A DNA stretch of 64,000 nucleotides from Mucilaginibacter yixingensis (GCF_041080815.1 NZ_CP160205.1:1302001-1366000), one strand, 5' to 3'; positions 53,351 to 61,837 are shown, counted from the stretch's first letter. The notes: generated from the sequence alone by a model not told the origin. Program-made: numbers and translations.

Positions 53351-55480
53351 ATGCAACCCGAAAAATTTTACTACGACAACAAGATTGTTCGCAATTTCGG
53401 TATCGCCACCGTAGTGTGGGGCGTCATCGGTATGACGGTGGGCCTGCTGGTGGCTATCCAGTTGTACCATCCCGGCGCAAACATGGGCAGCCAGTACACC
53501 ACCTTTGGCCGTATCCGTCCGCTGCACACCAACGCAGTTATTTTTGCCTTTGTGGGCAACGCCATTTTTATGGGCGTTTATTACTCTTTGCAGCGTCTGC
53601 TCAAAACCCGCATGTTTTGCGATGCGCTGAGCAAAATCCACTTTTGGGGTTGGCAGCTCATCATCATCTCGGCTGTAATTACGCTGCCGCTGGGTTTTAC
53701 CACATCACATGAATATGCCGAGCTGGAGTGGCCTATTGATATTGCCATCACCATTATTTGGGTAGTGTTTGGCATCAATATGTTCGGCACTATTTTCCGC
53801 CGTCGCGAGCGGCATTTGTATGTGGCCATCTGGTTTTACATTGCCACGTTTGTTACCATTGCGGTGTTGCACATTGTTAACTCTTTTGAGTTGCCAATAT
53901 CTGCCTGGAAAAGCTACTACCTGTTTGCCGGTGTGCAAGATGCGCTGGTGCAATGGTGGTATGGGCACAACGCGGTAGCCTTCTTCCTCACCACGCCTTA
54001 TCTGGGGATGATGTATTACTTCCTGCCCAAAATGGCCAACCGGCCGGTGTACTCTTATAAACTGAGTATCCTGCACTTCTGGTCGCTCATATTTATTTAC
54101 ATCTGGGCCGGTCCGCATCACTTGTTGTATACCACGCTGCCGGGCTGGGCACAATCATTAGGCGTTGCCTTTTCAATCATGCTCATCGCGCCAAGCTGGG
54201 GCGGTATGATTAACGGTTTGCTCACCCTGCGCGGCGCATGGGACAAAGTGCGCGACGACGTAACCCTGAAATTTATGGTGGTTGGTTTAACCGCCTACGG
54301 TATGGCCACTTTTGAAGGCCCTATGCTGTCACTCAAACAGGTAAACGCCATTGGTCACTTTACCGATTGGATCATCGCTCACGTACACGTTGGCGCTTTG
54401 GGTTGGAACGGTTTCCTCACCTTTGCTATTCTGTACTGGCTCATTCCGCGCATTTATAAAACCGAGCTGTACTCTAAAAAACTGGCTTCGTTCCACTTTT
54501 GGATCGGCACATTGGGTATCTTGTTTTATGCGGTGCCAATGTACTGGGCTGGTTTTACTCAGGGACTGATGCTGAAAGAGTTTACGCCAGAGGGCATGCT
54601 GAAATATCCAAACTTTCTGGAAACCACCATGCGCATTATACCTATGCACGTAATGCGCTCTATTGGTGGGGGTATGTACCTGTTGGGTGTCATTGTAATG
54701 GCCTTTAACCTGTGCAAAACCATGCTGGCCGGCAAACTGGTAAGCAATGAGGCTGCCGAGGCCATGCCGCTGGAAAAAGCACCAGCCGTTATTAAAGGCG
54801 AAACCTGGCACGGCCGTTTAGAACGCATGCCTATCAAAATGATGATTGTGGCACTGATCACTATCCTCATCGGTACATTCATTGAGCTGATGCCAACGCT
54901 CACCATCTCATCAAACATCCCAACCATTGCCAGCGTGAAACCATATACGCCGCTGGAGTTGCAGGGCAGGGATATTTACATCCGCGAGGGTTGTGTAAAC
55001 TGTCACTCACAAACGGTGAGGCCTTTTCGCTCTGAAACCGAACGTTATGGCGAGTACAGCAAGGCCGGTGAGTTTGTGTACGATCACCCATTCCTTTGGG
55101 GCTCAAAACGTACCGGACCAGATCTGGCGCGCGAGGGCGGTAAATACGGCAACTCATGGCACTATAATCACCTGATGGATCCAAGGCTGATGTCGCCGGG
55201 CAGTATCATGCCAAACTATGATTGGCTGATTACTCAAAAGCTGGATACCAGCACAACGGCCATCAAAATTGCCGCCATGCGCAAACTGGGCGTACCATAC
55301 CCTAAGGGTTATGAGAAACGTGCCAATGCCGATCTGGACAAGCAGGCCACAACCATTGCCACCGATCTGGGCGCGCAGCACATCAAGGTGATGAGTAACA
55401 AAGAGATCATAGCCGTTATTGCTTACCTGCAGCGCCTCGGCACAGATATTAAAGCTGATAAAACCGCTAATAATCACTAA
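53351..55480 (+). CDS. ccoNO: Fused cbb3-type cytochrome c oxidase subunits I and II (CcoN-CcoO)
   Basis: This 709-residue protein has an N-terminal CcoN part (about residues 1-480) with about 12 membrane helices and haem and CuB histidines (HTNAVIFAFVGNA; WWYGHNAVAFFL; AGPHHLLYTTLP; IIAHVHVGALGWNG). A CcoO part follows (about 490-709), with one helix and a single haem-c site, CVNCH (about 546), then SQTVRPFRSETERYG. The two are separate proteins in Proteobacteria; the fusion is known in Bacteroidota. The enzyme reduces oxygen with high affinity and pumps protons in the inner membrane. A small CcoQ-like gene follows after four bases. Confidence 0.96.
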   Translation: MQPEKFYYDNKIVRNFGIATVVWGVIGMTVGLLVAIQLYHPGANMGSQYTTFGRIRPLHTNAVIFAFVGNAIFMGVYYSLQRLLKTRMFCDALSKIHFWGWQLIIISAVITLPLGFTTSHEYAELEWPIDIAITIIWVVFGINMFGTIFRRRERHLYVAIWFYIATFVTIAVLHIVNSFELPISAWKSYYLFAGVQDALVQWWYGHNAVAFFLTTPYLGMMYYFLPKMANRPVYSYKLSILHFWSLIFIYIWAGPHHLLYTTLPGWAQSLGVAFSIMLIAPSWGGMINGLLTLRGAWDKVRDDVTLKFMVVGLTAYGMATFEGPMLSLKQVNAIGHFTDWIIAHVHVGALGWNGFLTFAILYWLIPRIYKTELYSKKLASFHFWIGTLGILFYAVPMYWAGFTQGLMLKEFTPEGMLKYPNFLETTMRIIPMHVMRSIGGGMYLLGVIVMAFNLCKTMLAGKLVSNEAAEAMPLEKAPAVIKGETWHGRLERMPIKMMIVALITILIGTFIELMPTLTISSNIPTIASVKPYTPLELQGRDIYIREGCVNCHSQTVRPFRSETERYGEYSKAGEFVYDHPFLWGSKRTGPDLAREGGKYGNSWHYNHLMDPRLMSPGSIMPNYDWLITQKLDTSTTAIKIAAMRKLGVPYPKGYEKRANADLDKQATTIATDLGAQHIKVMSNKEIIAVIAYLQRLGTDIKADKTANNH

Positions 55481-55484
55481 AGCC

Positions 55485-55673
55485 ATGTTTAAACAATTTA
55501 CAGAGCACATTAACGGTAACCAGGTTTACCTGCTATGGTCTTTAGCCATATTCTTCGTCTTTTTTGTAGTGGTAAGCGTGCTGCTGGTGCGCATGCGTAA
55601 AACTTATGTGAACCACATGAGCGATATGCCCCTCAATGATAGTGTTTCAACTCTTGATCCAGCCAAACTATGA
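55485..55673 (+). CDS. Small CcoQ-like cbb3 oxidase subunit
   Basis: The ATG at 55485, four bases after the ccoNO stop, gives 62 residues. There is one membrane helix (VYLLWSLAIFFVFFVVVSVLLVRM) and a polar tail (YVNHMSDMPLNDS). Position and layout match CcoQ (subunit IV), which stabilises the complex, although sequence identity in this subunit is always low. Its stop overlaps the ccoP start by four bases. Confidence 0.8.
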   Translation: MFKQFTEHINGNQVYLLWSLAIFFVFFVVVSVLLVRMRKTYVNHMSDMPLNDSVSTLDPAKL

Positions 55674-56605
55674 AAAAGAAAGCTTTAGTATTTACGCTCG
55701 GGCTGCTACTGCTTAATCTGTCAGTTTTTGCAGAAGACGGCGACCCCGAACTTACCAGTGGCCAGTTAATGAATTACGTGGGCTACGGTGCCATTATATT
55801 TACCCTGCTGCTGTTTGTGATAGCCATGCTGGTACTGCTGCGCACCTTTAAGGTGATGACCAAAGTGCTGATGGGAGCCAAAGCTTACAAAGCTATGCTG
55901 GTCGATGAAGCCGCCGAGAAGGAAGCAAAGAAAGCCGCCCGTAAGAAAGAGAAGGGCAGTTGGGCGCTCCGCTTTATGTCGCTCAAGCCAATGTCTGAAG
56001 AGCATACACTGGTGATGGAACATAGTTATGATGGCATTAACGAGTTGAATAACGCTACACCAAAGTGGTTTATGTACCTGTTTTATGGTTCCATGCTTTT
56101 TGCAGCAGGTTATCTGCTTAACTATCACGTGTTCCATTTTGGGCAGTTGCAGTATGAAGAGTATAAAACCGAGGTAGCCCTTGCCGATAAAGCCAAAGCC
56201 GCCTGGCTGGCCAAATCTGCCAACCAGGTAGATGAGAAAACGGTGAAACTCACTACAGATGCCGCGGTGCTGGCCAGTGGTAAAGCCATCTTTACCGAGC
56301 GTTGTTCACCCTGTCACGGTGACCACGCGCAGGGTGTGGTTGGCCCAAACCTGACCGACGATTATTGGCTGCATGGCAATAAGATTAACGATGTGTTTAA
56401 AACCATCAAATACGGTGTATCTGCCAAAGGCATGCCTACTTGGGAGAAACAGCTGTCGCCCAAACAAATTGCCGATGTGGCTAACTACGTAAAATCACTG
56501 CATGGCAGTAATCCGGCTAATCCAAAAGAACCGCAGGGAGAAAAGATGGCCGAAGTGGTTGATAAGGGTGAGCCGGCTAAGACGGCGATGGTGATCAGAA
56601 AGTAA
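55670..56605 (+). CDS. ccoP: cbb3-type oxidase subunit III, CcoP (single haem c)
   Basis: This 311-residue protein has an N-terminal signal or first helix, a second helix (about 30-60, AIIFTLLLFVIAMLVLL) and a Lys-rich cytoplasmic segment. A third helix (FMYLFYGSMLFAAGYLLNY, about 122-142) leads to a C-terminal cytochrome c domain with one CxxCH site (CSPCH, about 213) and methionine ligand candidates near KGMPTW. Classical CcoP has two haem-c domains; only one is present here. It accepts electrons for the CcoNO core. An inverted-repeat element follows 12 bases after the stop, before ccoG. Confidence 0.93.
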   Translation: MKKKALVFTLGLLLLNLSVFAEDGDPELTSGQLMNYVGYGAIIFTLLLFVIAMLVLLRTFKVMTKVLMGAKAYKAMLVDEAAEKEAKKAARKKEKGSWALRFMSLKPMSEEHTLVMEHSYDGINELNNATPKWFMYLFYGSMLFAAGYLLNYHVFHFGQLQYEEYKTEVALADKAKAAWLAKSANQVDEKTVKLTTDAAVLASGKAIFTERCSPCHGDHAQGVVGPNLTDDYWLHGNKINDVFKTIKYGVSAKGMPTWEKQLSPKQIADVANYVKSLHGSNPANPKEPQGEKMAEVVDKGEPAKTAMVIRK

Positions 56606-56616
56606 TGATTTGAATA

Positions 56617-56699
56617 TGTCATTCTGAGCGATAGCGAAGGATCTCTGTAGGTATGTCAAAAGGAACGTCCTCAGAGATGCTTCGTTCCTCAGCATGACA
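56617..56699. repeat. Inverted-repeat element between ccoP and ccoG
   Basis: TGTCATTCTGAGCGATAGCG starts a 31-base left arm (56617-56647). The right arm (56672-56699) reads CAGAGATGCTTCGTTCCTCA then GCATGACA. The arms match imperfectly, with the best pairing at the outer TGTCAT and inner ATCTCTG ends. It is related to the element at 26894. Confidence 0.65.
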
Positions 56700-56756
56700 A
56701 GATGGAGATTTACATCGGAATATAATATAATACATTCCCCAAACCCCCAAAACACC

Positions 56757-58142
56757 ATGATACCCCAGGTAGATACAGCCGACCCGCAGATGGAAGCGAC
56801 GGAGAGCAACAAGCGCAAATGGATCTATCCGCTGATACGGAAAGGTAAATTTTATCATTATCGTAGTTGGCTAAGCTACGGTTACCTGGCACTGTTTTTT
56901 GCTGGTCCGTTTTTGCGGATTGGCGGGCAGCCCTTGTTGCTGCTCAACGTAATGGAGCAAAAGTTTGTACTGCTGGGTCAGGTTTTCTGGCCTCAGGATT
57001 TCTTTCTGTTTGTGCTGGGTATGCTGGCCTTTATTGTCAGCATTGTGCTGTTTACCATAGCGTTCGGGCGCATATTTTGCGGGTGGATCTGTCCGCAAAC
57101 CATTTTTATGGAGATGGTTTTTCGCAAGGTAGAAGAGTGGATTGAGGGCGATGCCCGTAAACGTAAAAAGCTGGACGATGGTCCGTGGGATTTTAACAAA
57201 CGCTGGCGCAAAGCGCTGAAGCATGTGGTTTTCCTGTTGATCTCGTTCCTGATTGCCAATACGTTTCTGGCCTATGTTATCGGCAGCGAGGGTTTGCTGC
57301 GCATTGTTACCGAGCCGGTAAGCAGGCATTGGAGTGGTTTTGCCAGTATCTGGGTATTTACGCTGGTTTTCTATCTAGTATATAGCCAGGTACGCGAGCT
57401 GGTTTGCACCATGATTTGTCCGTACGGTCGCCTGCAAGGCGTGCTGACCGACAAGCATACGCTCATGGTGGCCTACAACTACCTGCGCGGCGAGCCGCGC
57501 GGTAAGGTGAATAAAAAAGACACCCAACGCAAAGGCGATTGTGTGGATTGCGGCCTGTGCGTAGATGTGTGCCCAACAGGCATCGATATAAGAAAAGGGC
57601 CTCAGCTGGAGTGTATCAATTGCACTGCCTGTATAGATGTTTGCAACGAGGTGATGGGCAAAATAGAACGCCCGTTAAATCTCATCGGTTTTTACTCAGA
57701 AGAGCAGATCAAAGAAGGTAAGCCGCCACGCTTTACCGCCCGCATGGCAGCCTACGGAAGCGTGATATGTGTGTTGATGGGTGTGCTTACCTTCTTTGTA
57801 TTGCAGCGCAGCGATGTGGATGTTACCGTGATGCGCTCGGCAGGCTTGTTATTTCAGGAGCAGCCGGGGGGCTATATCAGTAACCTTTACAATGCAGATC
57901 TGATCAATAAGACCGATCATCCGCAGCAAATTGTGATCAAACCTGTTGATCCTGCTATCCGCTTAAAATATGTACAGGCACCCGGTGTGATTGATAGGGC
58001 GGGCAGTGCTAAGGCTATCTTCTTTGTAGAAGTGCTAGGCAAAAACATTCATCAGCCTAAAACAGAAATAAAGCTGCAGGTAATTACCCATGGGAAGGTA
58101 ATAGCCACCATCAGCACCAATTTTATAGGTCCCGTAAACTAA
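56757..58142 (+). CDS. ccoG: cbb3-type oxidase accessory protein CcoG (FixG-like)
   Basis: The start at 56757 (MIPQVDTADP) gives 461 residues; an upstream frame opening at 56694 would begin inside the repeat element. The protein has several membrane helices and a CGWICPQ motif in the membrane part. Two ferredoxin-type 4Fe-4S sites follow (CVDCGLCVDVCPTG and CINCTACIDVCNEV), with a C-terminal FixG-type Ig-like domain. In Rhodobacter, CcoG reduces Cu(II) for cbb3 assembly. Its position between ccoP and ccoH is normal. Confidence 0.94.
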   Translation: MIPQVDTADPQMEATESNKRKWIYPLIRKGKFYHYRSWLSYGYLALFFAGPFLRIGGQPLLLLNVMEQKFVLLGQVFWPQDFFLFVLGMLAFIVSIVLFTIAFGRIFCGWICPQTIFMEMVFRKVEEWIEGDARKRKKLDDGPWDFNKRWRKALKHVVFLLISFLIANTFLAYVIGSEGLLRIVTEPVSRHWSGFASIWVFTLVFYLVYSQVRELVCTMICPYGRLQGVLTDKHTLMVAYNYLRGEPRGKVNKKDTQRKGDCVDCGLCVDVCPTGIDIRKGPQLECINCTACIDVCNEVMGKIERPLNLIGFYSEEQIKEGKPPRFTARMAAYGSVICVLMGVLTFFVLQRSDVDVTVMRSAGLLFQEQPGGYISNLYNADLINKTDHPQQIVIKPVDPAIRLKYVQAPGVIDRAGSAKAIFFVEVLGKNIHQPKTEIKLQVITHGKVIATISTNFIGPVN

Positions 58143-58149
58143 TAATACA

Positions 58150-58572
58150 ATGAACTGGGGAAAAGGAATTATTATAGGGATGGCCATTTTTATGGCATTT
58201 ATTCTGGCCATGGGCGTGCGCATGTTCAACAATCCGACGGATGATTACGACCATGATTATTACGAGAAAGGCCTGCGCTTTGATGCCGATTACCGCAAAG
58301 AAAAACAGGTAACGCTGGATGACGCCAAACCCAAAATTACGCTGACTGCATCTGCAATCGACATTAAATTTAAGACAGCGGCCACTGGTCAGATCCATTT
58401 TATGCGCCCGGCCGACAGGCGCCTGGATCGCCAATTGCAATTTAAAAGTGATGCTACAGGGGCCTACAACGCCAGCCTTGGTTTACCTGCCAGCGGCCGC
58501 TGGCAAGTGCAATTGAACTGGCAAAGCAACGGCAAACAATATTTATATCAGCAAGAAGTATGGGTCCCTTAA
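58150..58572 (+). CDS. ccoH: FixH/CcoH-family protein
   Basis: This 140-residue protein has one N-terminal helix (GIIIGMAIFMAFILAMGVRMF). A motif shared by FixH proteins follows (DYDHDYYEKGLRFDADYRKE) and a small periplasmic beta-domain completes it. FixH/CcoH takes part in maturation of cbb3 oxidase, probably with CcoI. The gene lies eight bases after ccoG and overlaps the next gene by 13 bases. Confidence 0.9.
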   Translation: MNWGKGIIIGMAIFMAFILAMGVRMFNNPTDDYDHDYYEKGLRFDADYRKEKQVTLDDAKPKITLTASAIDIKFKTAATGQIHFMRPADRRLDRQLQFKSDATGAYNASLGLPASGRWQVQLNWQSNGKQYLYQQEVWVP

Positions 58573-59255
58573 GTGATAATGCGGTGGCCTTTTACATTGG
58601 GCTGTTTGGCAGCATCCATTGTATAGGCATGTGCGGGCCGCTGGCTTTCGCTATCCCCGCAGGGCAGGGCAGCAAATGGCTGCTGGTATGGGATAAGCTG
58701 ATTTATCAGTTTGGTCGTGTTTGTAGTTATGTTTTGTTGGGATTGATCATTGGTTTGATGGGTAAGCAACTGTGGTTGCTGGGCCTGCAACGCGGACTTA
58801 GTTTACTGAGCGGAATGCTCATTATTTTGGCGGCCATGGCGCGTTGGTTAAAACTATCCATCTTTCATCCGGCTAAACCCAACCGGGTACTGGGCTCTGT
58901 TAATAAGCTGATCGTTTATGCGTTGCAGCATCGCTGGGGGCATTTTGCCGTTGGTGCGCTTAACGGTTTGCTGCCTTGCGGGTTTGTTTATATAGCTCTG
59001 CTGGGTGCCGCAAATACCCATGGGGTGGTGGCTGCCGGTAAATATATGGTCAGTTTTGGCGTGGGTACGGTGCCGCTTATGTTGCTGGCAACGGTGGGGG
59101 CCGGTTTTATTAGTCAGCCCTTGCGACGCAAGCTAAACAGGGTGATCCCTTATTTTATGGTATGCCTGGGTTTTTGGTTTATTTTAAGAGGGCTCAATTT
59201 GAATATCTCGTATTTAAGTCCGCGGATTGAGGCGGGGGCGGCGGCTTGTCATTGA
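58560..59255 (+). CDS. TauE/SafE-like (UreH/DsbD-type) membrane protein of the cbb3 operon
   Basis: This 231-residue protein has six or so helices. The motif IHCIGMCGPLAFAIP near the start and the repeat ALNGLLPCGFVYIALLGAA define the UreH/TauE-type branch common at the end of cbb3 operons in Bacteroidota. The paired Cys residues (CIGMC and PCG) resemble DsbD-family transmembrane cysteines and metal transporters such as CcoA-like partners. The start overlaps ccoH by 13 bases, so it is translationally linked. A role in copper or thiol transfer for oxidase assembly is inference. Confidence 0.82.
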   Translation: MGPLSDNAVAFYIGLFGSIHCIGMCGPLAFAIPAGQGSKWLLVWDKLIYQFGRVCSYVLLGLIIGLMGKQLWLLGLQRGLSLLSGMLIILAAMARWLKLSIFHPAKPNRVLGSVNKLIVYALQHRWGHFAVGALNGLLPCGFVYIALLGAANTHGVVAAGKYMVSFGVGTVPLMLLATVGAGFISQPLRRKLNRVIPYFMVCLGFWFILRGLNLNISYLSPRIEAGAAACH

Positions 59256-59260
59256 ATCTT

Positions 59261-59314
59261 TTGTCAATTGCGAGCAGGATTGCGGGAACAGGACTGAGCG
59301 CGAAGCAATGACAA
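59261..59314. repeat. Short degenerate copy of the TGTCATT inverted-repeat family
   Basis: TTGTCAATTGCGAG (59261-59274) faces CGAAGCAATGACAA (59301-59314). The ends match apart from one extra A in the left arm, and the sequence resembles the element at 26894. It starts six bases after the stop of the TauE/SafE-like gene. Confidence 0.5.
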
Positions 59315-59361
59315 ATGGGGGTAGAATTATGATATCCGTCATATTTCCTTCTGACCCCCAT
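59315..59361 (+). other. Structured hairpin upstream of the 114-residue membrane protein
   Basis: ATGGGGGT (59315-59322) pairs with ACCCCCAT (59354-59361), and an inner stem TATGA/TCATA (59328-59332 with 59339-59343) stacks on it. It lies 56 bases before the ATG at 59417. It may be a terminator for the cbb3 operon, a repeat remnant or a leader structure. Confidence 0.5.
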
Positions 59362-59416
59362 CATGGCGCGGGTAGTGCTTTTGGCGGAACTTTGAGGTAT
59401 CAAAAAACAAATAATT

Positions 59417-59761
59417 ATGGCAACCTTAATAAATACTCCCGCCGTGTGGACCGCTCAAATGAGCACCGAGGAAAAAGTTACTGTATGGACCAAACTGGTA
59501 AACTTTGTAGCCACTCAAAAACAAAATCACACACTTTGGTTCTTTATTAACCTGGTGGTACAGGGTGTGCTGGTATTACCCATCCCTGTGGCATTGATCT
59601 ACTACTTCAACGCGCCAGATTGGGTGCTGGCAGTAACCATGATCTGCTTCTTTGCCAACATCATTGTTAATATGGGTGGCGAGGGCATCAAAACCACCAT
59701 TGGCTTTTTTGCTGCATCTATTGCCATCCACCTCATCATGATCCTTGCATTTGTACTTTAA
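59417..59761 (+). CDS. Small three-helix membrane protein of unknown function
   Basis: This 114-residue protein has three hydrophobic helices (WFFINLVVQGVLVLPIPVALIYYF; WVLAVTMICFFANIIVNM; IGFFAASIAIHLIMILAFVL). I do not recognise a named family. It lies after the cbb3 cluster with its own hairpin leader and a strong terminator downstream, so it is probably monocistronic. No motif allows a functional call. Confidence 0.7.
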   Translation: MATLINTPAVWTAQMSTEEKVTVWTKLVNFVATQKQNHTLWFFINLVVQGVLVLPIPVALIYYFNAPDWVLAVTMICFFANIIVNMGGEGIKTTIGFFAASIAIHLIMILAFVL

Positions 59762-59783
59762 TAATTAATTTAAACACTCCGCG

Positions 59784-59811
59784 GCGGCTCTCTGGTAGAG
59801 CCGCTTTTTTT
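59784..59811 (+). terminator. Rho-independent terminator after the three-helix protein
   Basis: GCGGCTCT (59784-59791) pairs with AGAGCCGC (59797-59804) over a five-base loop, followed by seven T residues. A classical terminator. Confidence 0.92.
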
Positions 59812-59824
59812 ATCCCGCTGTTTT

Positions 59825-61600
59825 ATGCATCAATTTCATATCCCTGTTTTAGGACTGGGTTTCTCTATTGATACCCCGCTCAAAGTTGGGCGCTATGGTA
59901 TATCATCGGTAGTTTCGGTTGTGGATGATGAACTGATTGAGCGTATGCGCAAACATCATTGCCGCCAAAGCCAGTTACCTTTTGAGCCCATCCATAAAAA
60001 TGCGCCCGATAGCCGTGCCCGCCGCATTACCGCTTACCTTAATCTGTTAAAGTATCTGGTTGATGAGCAATTTGACGAACTAAGGGCACAACAGTTTTAT
60101 GCCGATACCGATCTGGACAGATATTTTAACCTGCTGCCGGATGACAGTCAGCTAAAGCAAGGCTATGACTTGCTGCGCGAGTTTCCGGTAAATGTGCCGC
60201 AGCGTGCCATTTTTGAAGCAATCTTACGCGGCATGATGCGCCCTGGTGCTATCGACGTGAATATTATGGCCAAGATTGACAAGATGAACTTTGACGCCAA
60301 AGGCCATTATACTGGCGATGCCAATACCGATGCGCTGGCCGCATTGCGTGGTTTTGCCGAAAGTAATCTATCATCATCGGTCATCTTATCAGCCGGACTA
60401 AATCAGCGCCTGTATGGCTACCTGGAAAGCTTCGAAGATTTTTATCCCGATGAAAACGGTGTGCTGAAAAAGAAGATCATCTTGAAGGTAAGCGATTTTC
60501 GCTCGGCACAAGTGCAGGCCAAGTTATTGGCCAAGAAAGGCCTGTGGGTGTCAGAGTTTAGGATTGAATCTGGTTTGAATTGCGGCGGCCACGCCTTTGC
60601 TACAGATGGTTTACTGTTGGGACCGATATTGGAAGAATTTAAACAAAAGCGCGACCTCCTGCAGGCTGAGCTTTTTAACTTATATCAGGATGCACTGATA
60701 GCCAAAAACAGGCTCACCAATATCATCCTTGATCAGCGCATCAGTGCCCAGGGCGGCATCGGTACAGCCGCCGAGCAGCAGTTTCTACGTAGCCATTACA
60801 GGCTGGATGCTACCGGCTGGGGCAGCCCTTTCTTGTTGGTGCCGGAAGCTACTAATGTTGATGACGAAACCTTGCAGCGTTTGACCAACGCCACGCACGA
60901 TGATTTTTACGTGAGCAACGCCTCGCCGCTGGGTGTGTTGTTCAATAACTTCCGCAATAGCACGGCAGAGCAGCAGCGGCTAGCACGTATAGCTGCCGAT
61001 AGGCCAGGCAGTCCCTGCACCAAGCGATTGCTGGTTAGCAATACCGAGTTTACGTCAGCACCGTTGTGTACGGCGTCACGGCAATACCAGGCGTTGAAGA
61101 TCTGGCAGCTTAAAGCATCAGACCTGCCTGATGATGAGTTGCAAAAGCAAATTGAGGCCGTTACCGAGAAGCTTTGCCTGTGCGAGGGCCTGTGCGCATC
61201 AGCCTATATTAAAAATGATATGCTCAAGGCGCGCGAGAACAAGGCTGTAGCCATTTGTCCGGGACCGAACCTGGTGTACTTTTCTAAAGTGTACTCGCTG
61301 GATGAGATGGTAGGTCACATTTACGGAAAGACTGATTTGCTGCAAGGCATAGAGCGCTCGCACGTATTTGTTAACGAGTTGAAGCTCTATGCTGATTACC
61401 TGAAAAAGCTGATAGGCAACCTGGTTACCAATGCCGGCGATAAACAGTTAAAATACATCCAAAAGTTTAAAGCGCAGATGCTGGACGGCATCGGCTACTA
61501 CCAGCGCTTGTTTGCCGACGTGGCAGACGCAGCTTTGGCGGAGATTGAAAATTTGAGGAAGGAAATCGCAGGTTTTGAGACGATGCAATTGGGTGATTGA
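59825..61600 (+). CDS. Cysteine-rich protein of unknown function, possibly TIM-barrel flavin-type
   Basis: This 591-residue protein has no signal peptide and is probably cytoplasmic. The N-terminal 300 residues have barrel-like segments (IPVLGLGFSIDTPLKVGRYG; PGAIDVNIMAKIDK; SSVILSAGLNQRLYG). RIESGLNCGGHAFATDG recalls the Gly-Gly-His phosphate-binding region of nitronate-monooxygenase-type flavoproteins. The C-terminal half has spaced cysteines: C near 397 (GSPCTK), 413 (APLCTA), 450/452/456 (CLCEGLC) and 477 (AICPGPN), which could bind an Fe-S cluster. I recall similar proteins as widespread hypotheticals in Bacteroidota. It lies 13 bases past a terminator and converges on hemN, suggesting redox metabolism. 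No function is assigned. Confidence 0.7.
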   Translation: MHQFHIPVLGLGFSIDTPLKVGRYGISSVVSVVDDELIERMRKHHCRQSQLPFEPIHKNAPDSRARRITAYLNLLKYLVDEQFDELRAQQFYADTDLDRYFNLLPDDSQLKQGYDLLREFPVNVPQRAIFEAILRGMMRPGAIDVNIMAKIDKMNFDAKGHYTGDANTDALAALRGFAESNLSSSVILSAGLNQRLYGYLESFEDFYPDENGVLKKKIILKVSDFRSAQVQAKLLAKKGLWVSEFRIESGLNCGGHAFATDGLLLGPILEEFKQKRDLLQAELFNLYQDALIAKNRLTNIILDQRISAQGGIGTAAEQQFLRSHYRLDATGWGSPFLLVPEATNVDDETLQRLTNATHDDFYVSNASPLGVLFNNFRNSTAEQQRLARIAADRPGSPCTKRLLVSNTEFTSAPLCTASRQYQALKIWQLKASDLPDDELQKQIEAVTEKLCLCEGLCASAYIKNDMLKARENKAVAICPGPNLVYFSKVYSLDEMVGHIYGKTDLLQGIERSHVFVNELKLYADYLKKLIGNLVTNAGDKQLKYIQKFKAQMLDGIGYYQRLFADVADAALAEIENLRKEIAGFETMQLGD

Positions 61601-61629
61601 TAAGAAGATAGGTAATTATCAAAAAAAGT

Positions 61630-61769
61630 TGTCATTTCGATGAAGCAGCGGAGGGTGTGAGGGCTGGGGCGACTGAGAAATCTTTTCGGAGCGATTTGCC
61701 GGGATGCATGATCGAAAAGATTTCTCCTCATTCCAGGCTCAGCCCACCTCTTCATTCGTCGAAATGACA
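61630..61769. repeat. Long inverted-repeat element, TGTCATTTCGA ends
   Basis: TGTCATTTCGA (61630-61640) faces TCGAAATGACA (61759-61769). Inside it a second perfect stem, GAGAAATCTTTTCG (61675-61688) with CGAAAAGATTTCTC (61713-61726), closes on a 24-base loop. The parts between the two stems pair imperfectly. It contains no gene and resembles a non-autonomous mobile repeat. Confidence 0.65.
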
Positions 61770-61775
61770 TGGTTT

Positions 61776-61817
61776 CAAAATCGAAGAGCCACAAAATTTT
61801 GTGGCTCTTCGATTTTG
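61776..61817. terminator. Perfect 42-base palindrome, two-way terminator
   Basis: The left arm starts CAAAATCGAAGAGCCAC (61776-61792) and is exactly complementary to GTGGCTCTTCGATTTTG (61801-61817), with AAAATTTT at the centre. It lies between two convergent genes (stops at 61600 and 61838). The A-run on one side and T-run on the other suit termination in both directions. Confidence 0.85.
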
Positions 61818-61837
61818 CAGATATTACTATGGCAACC

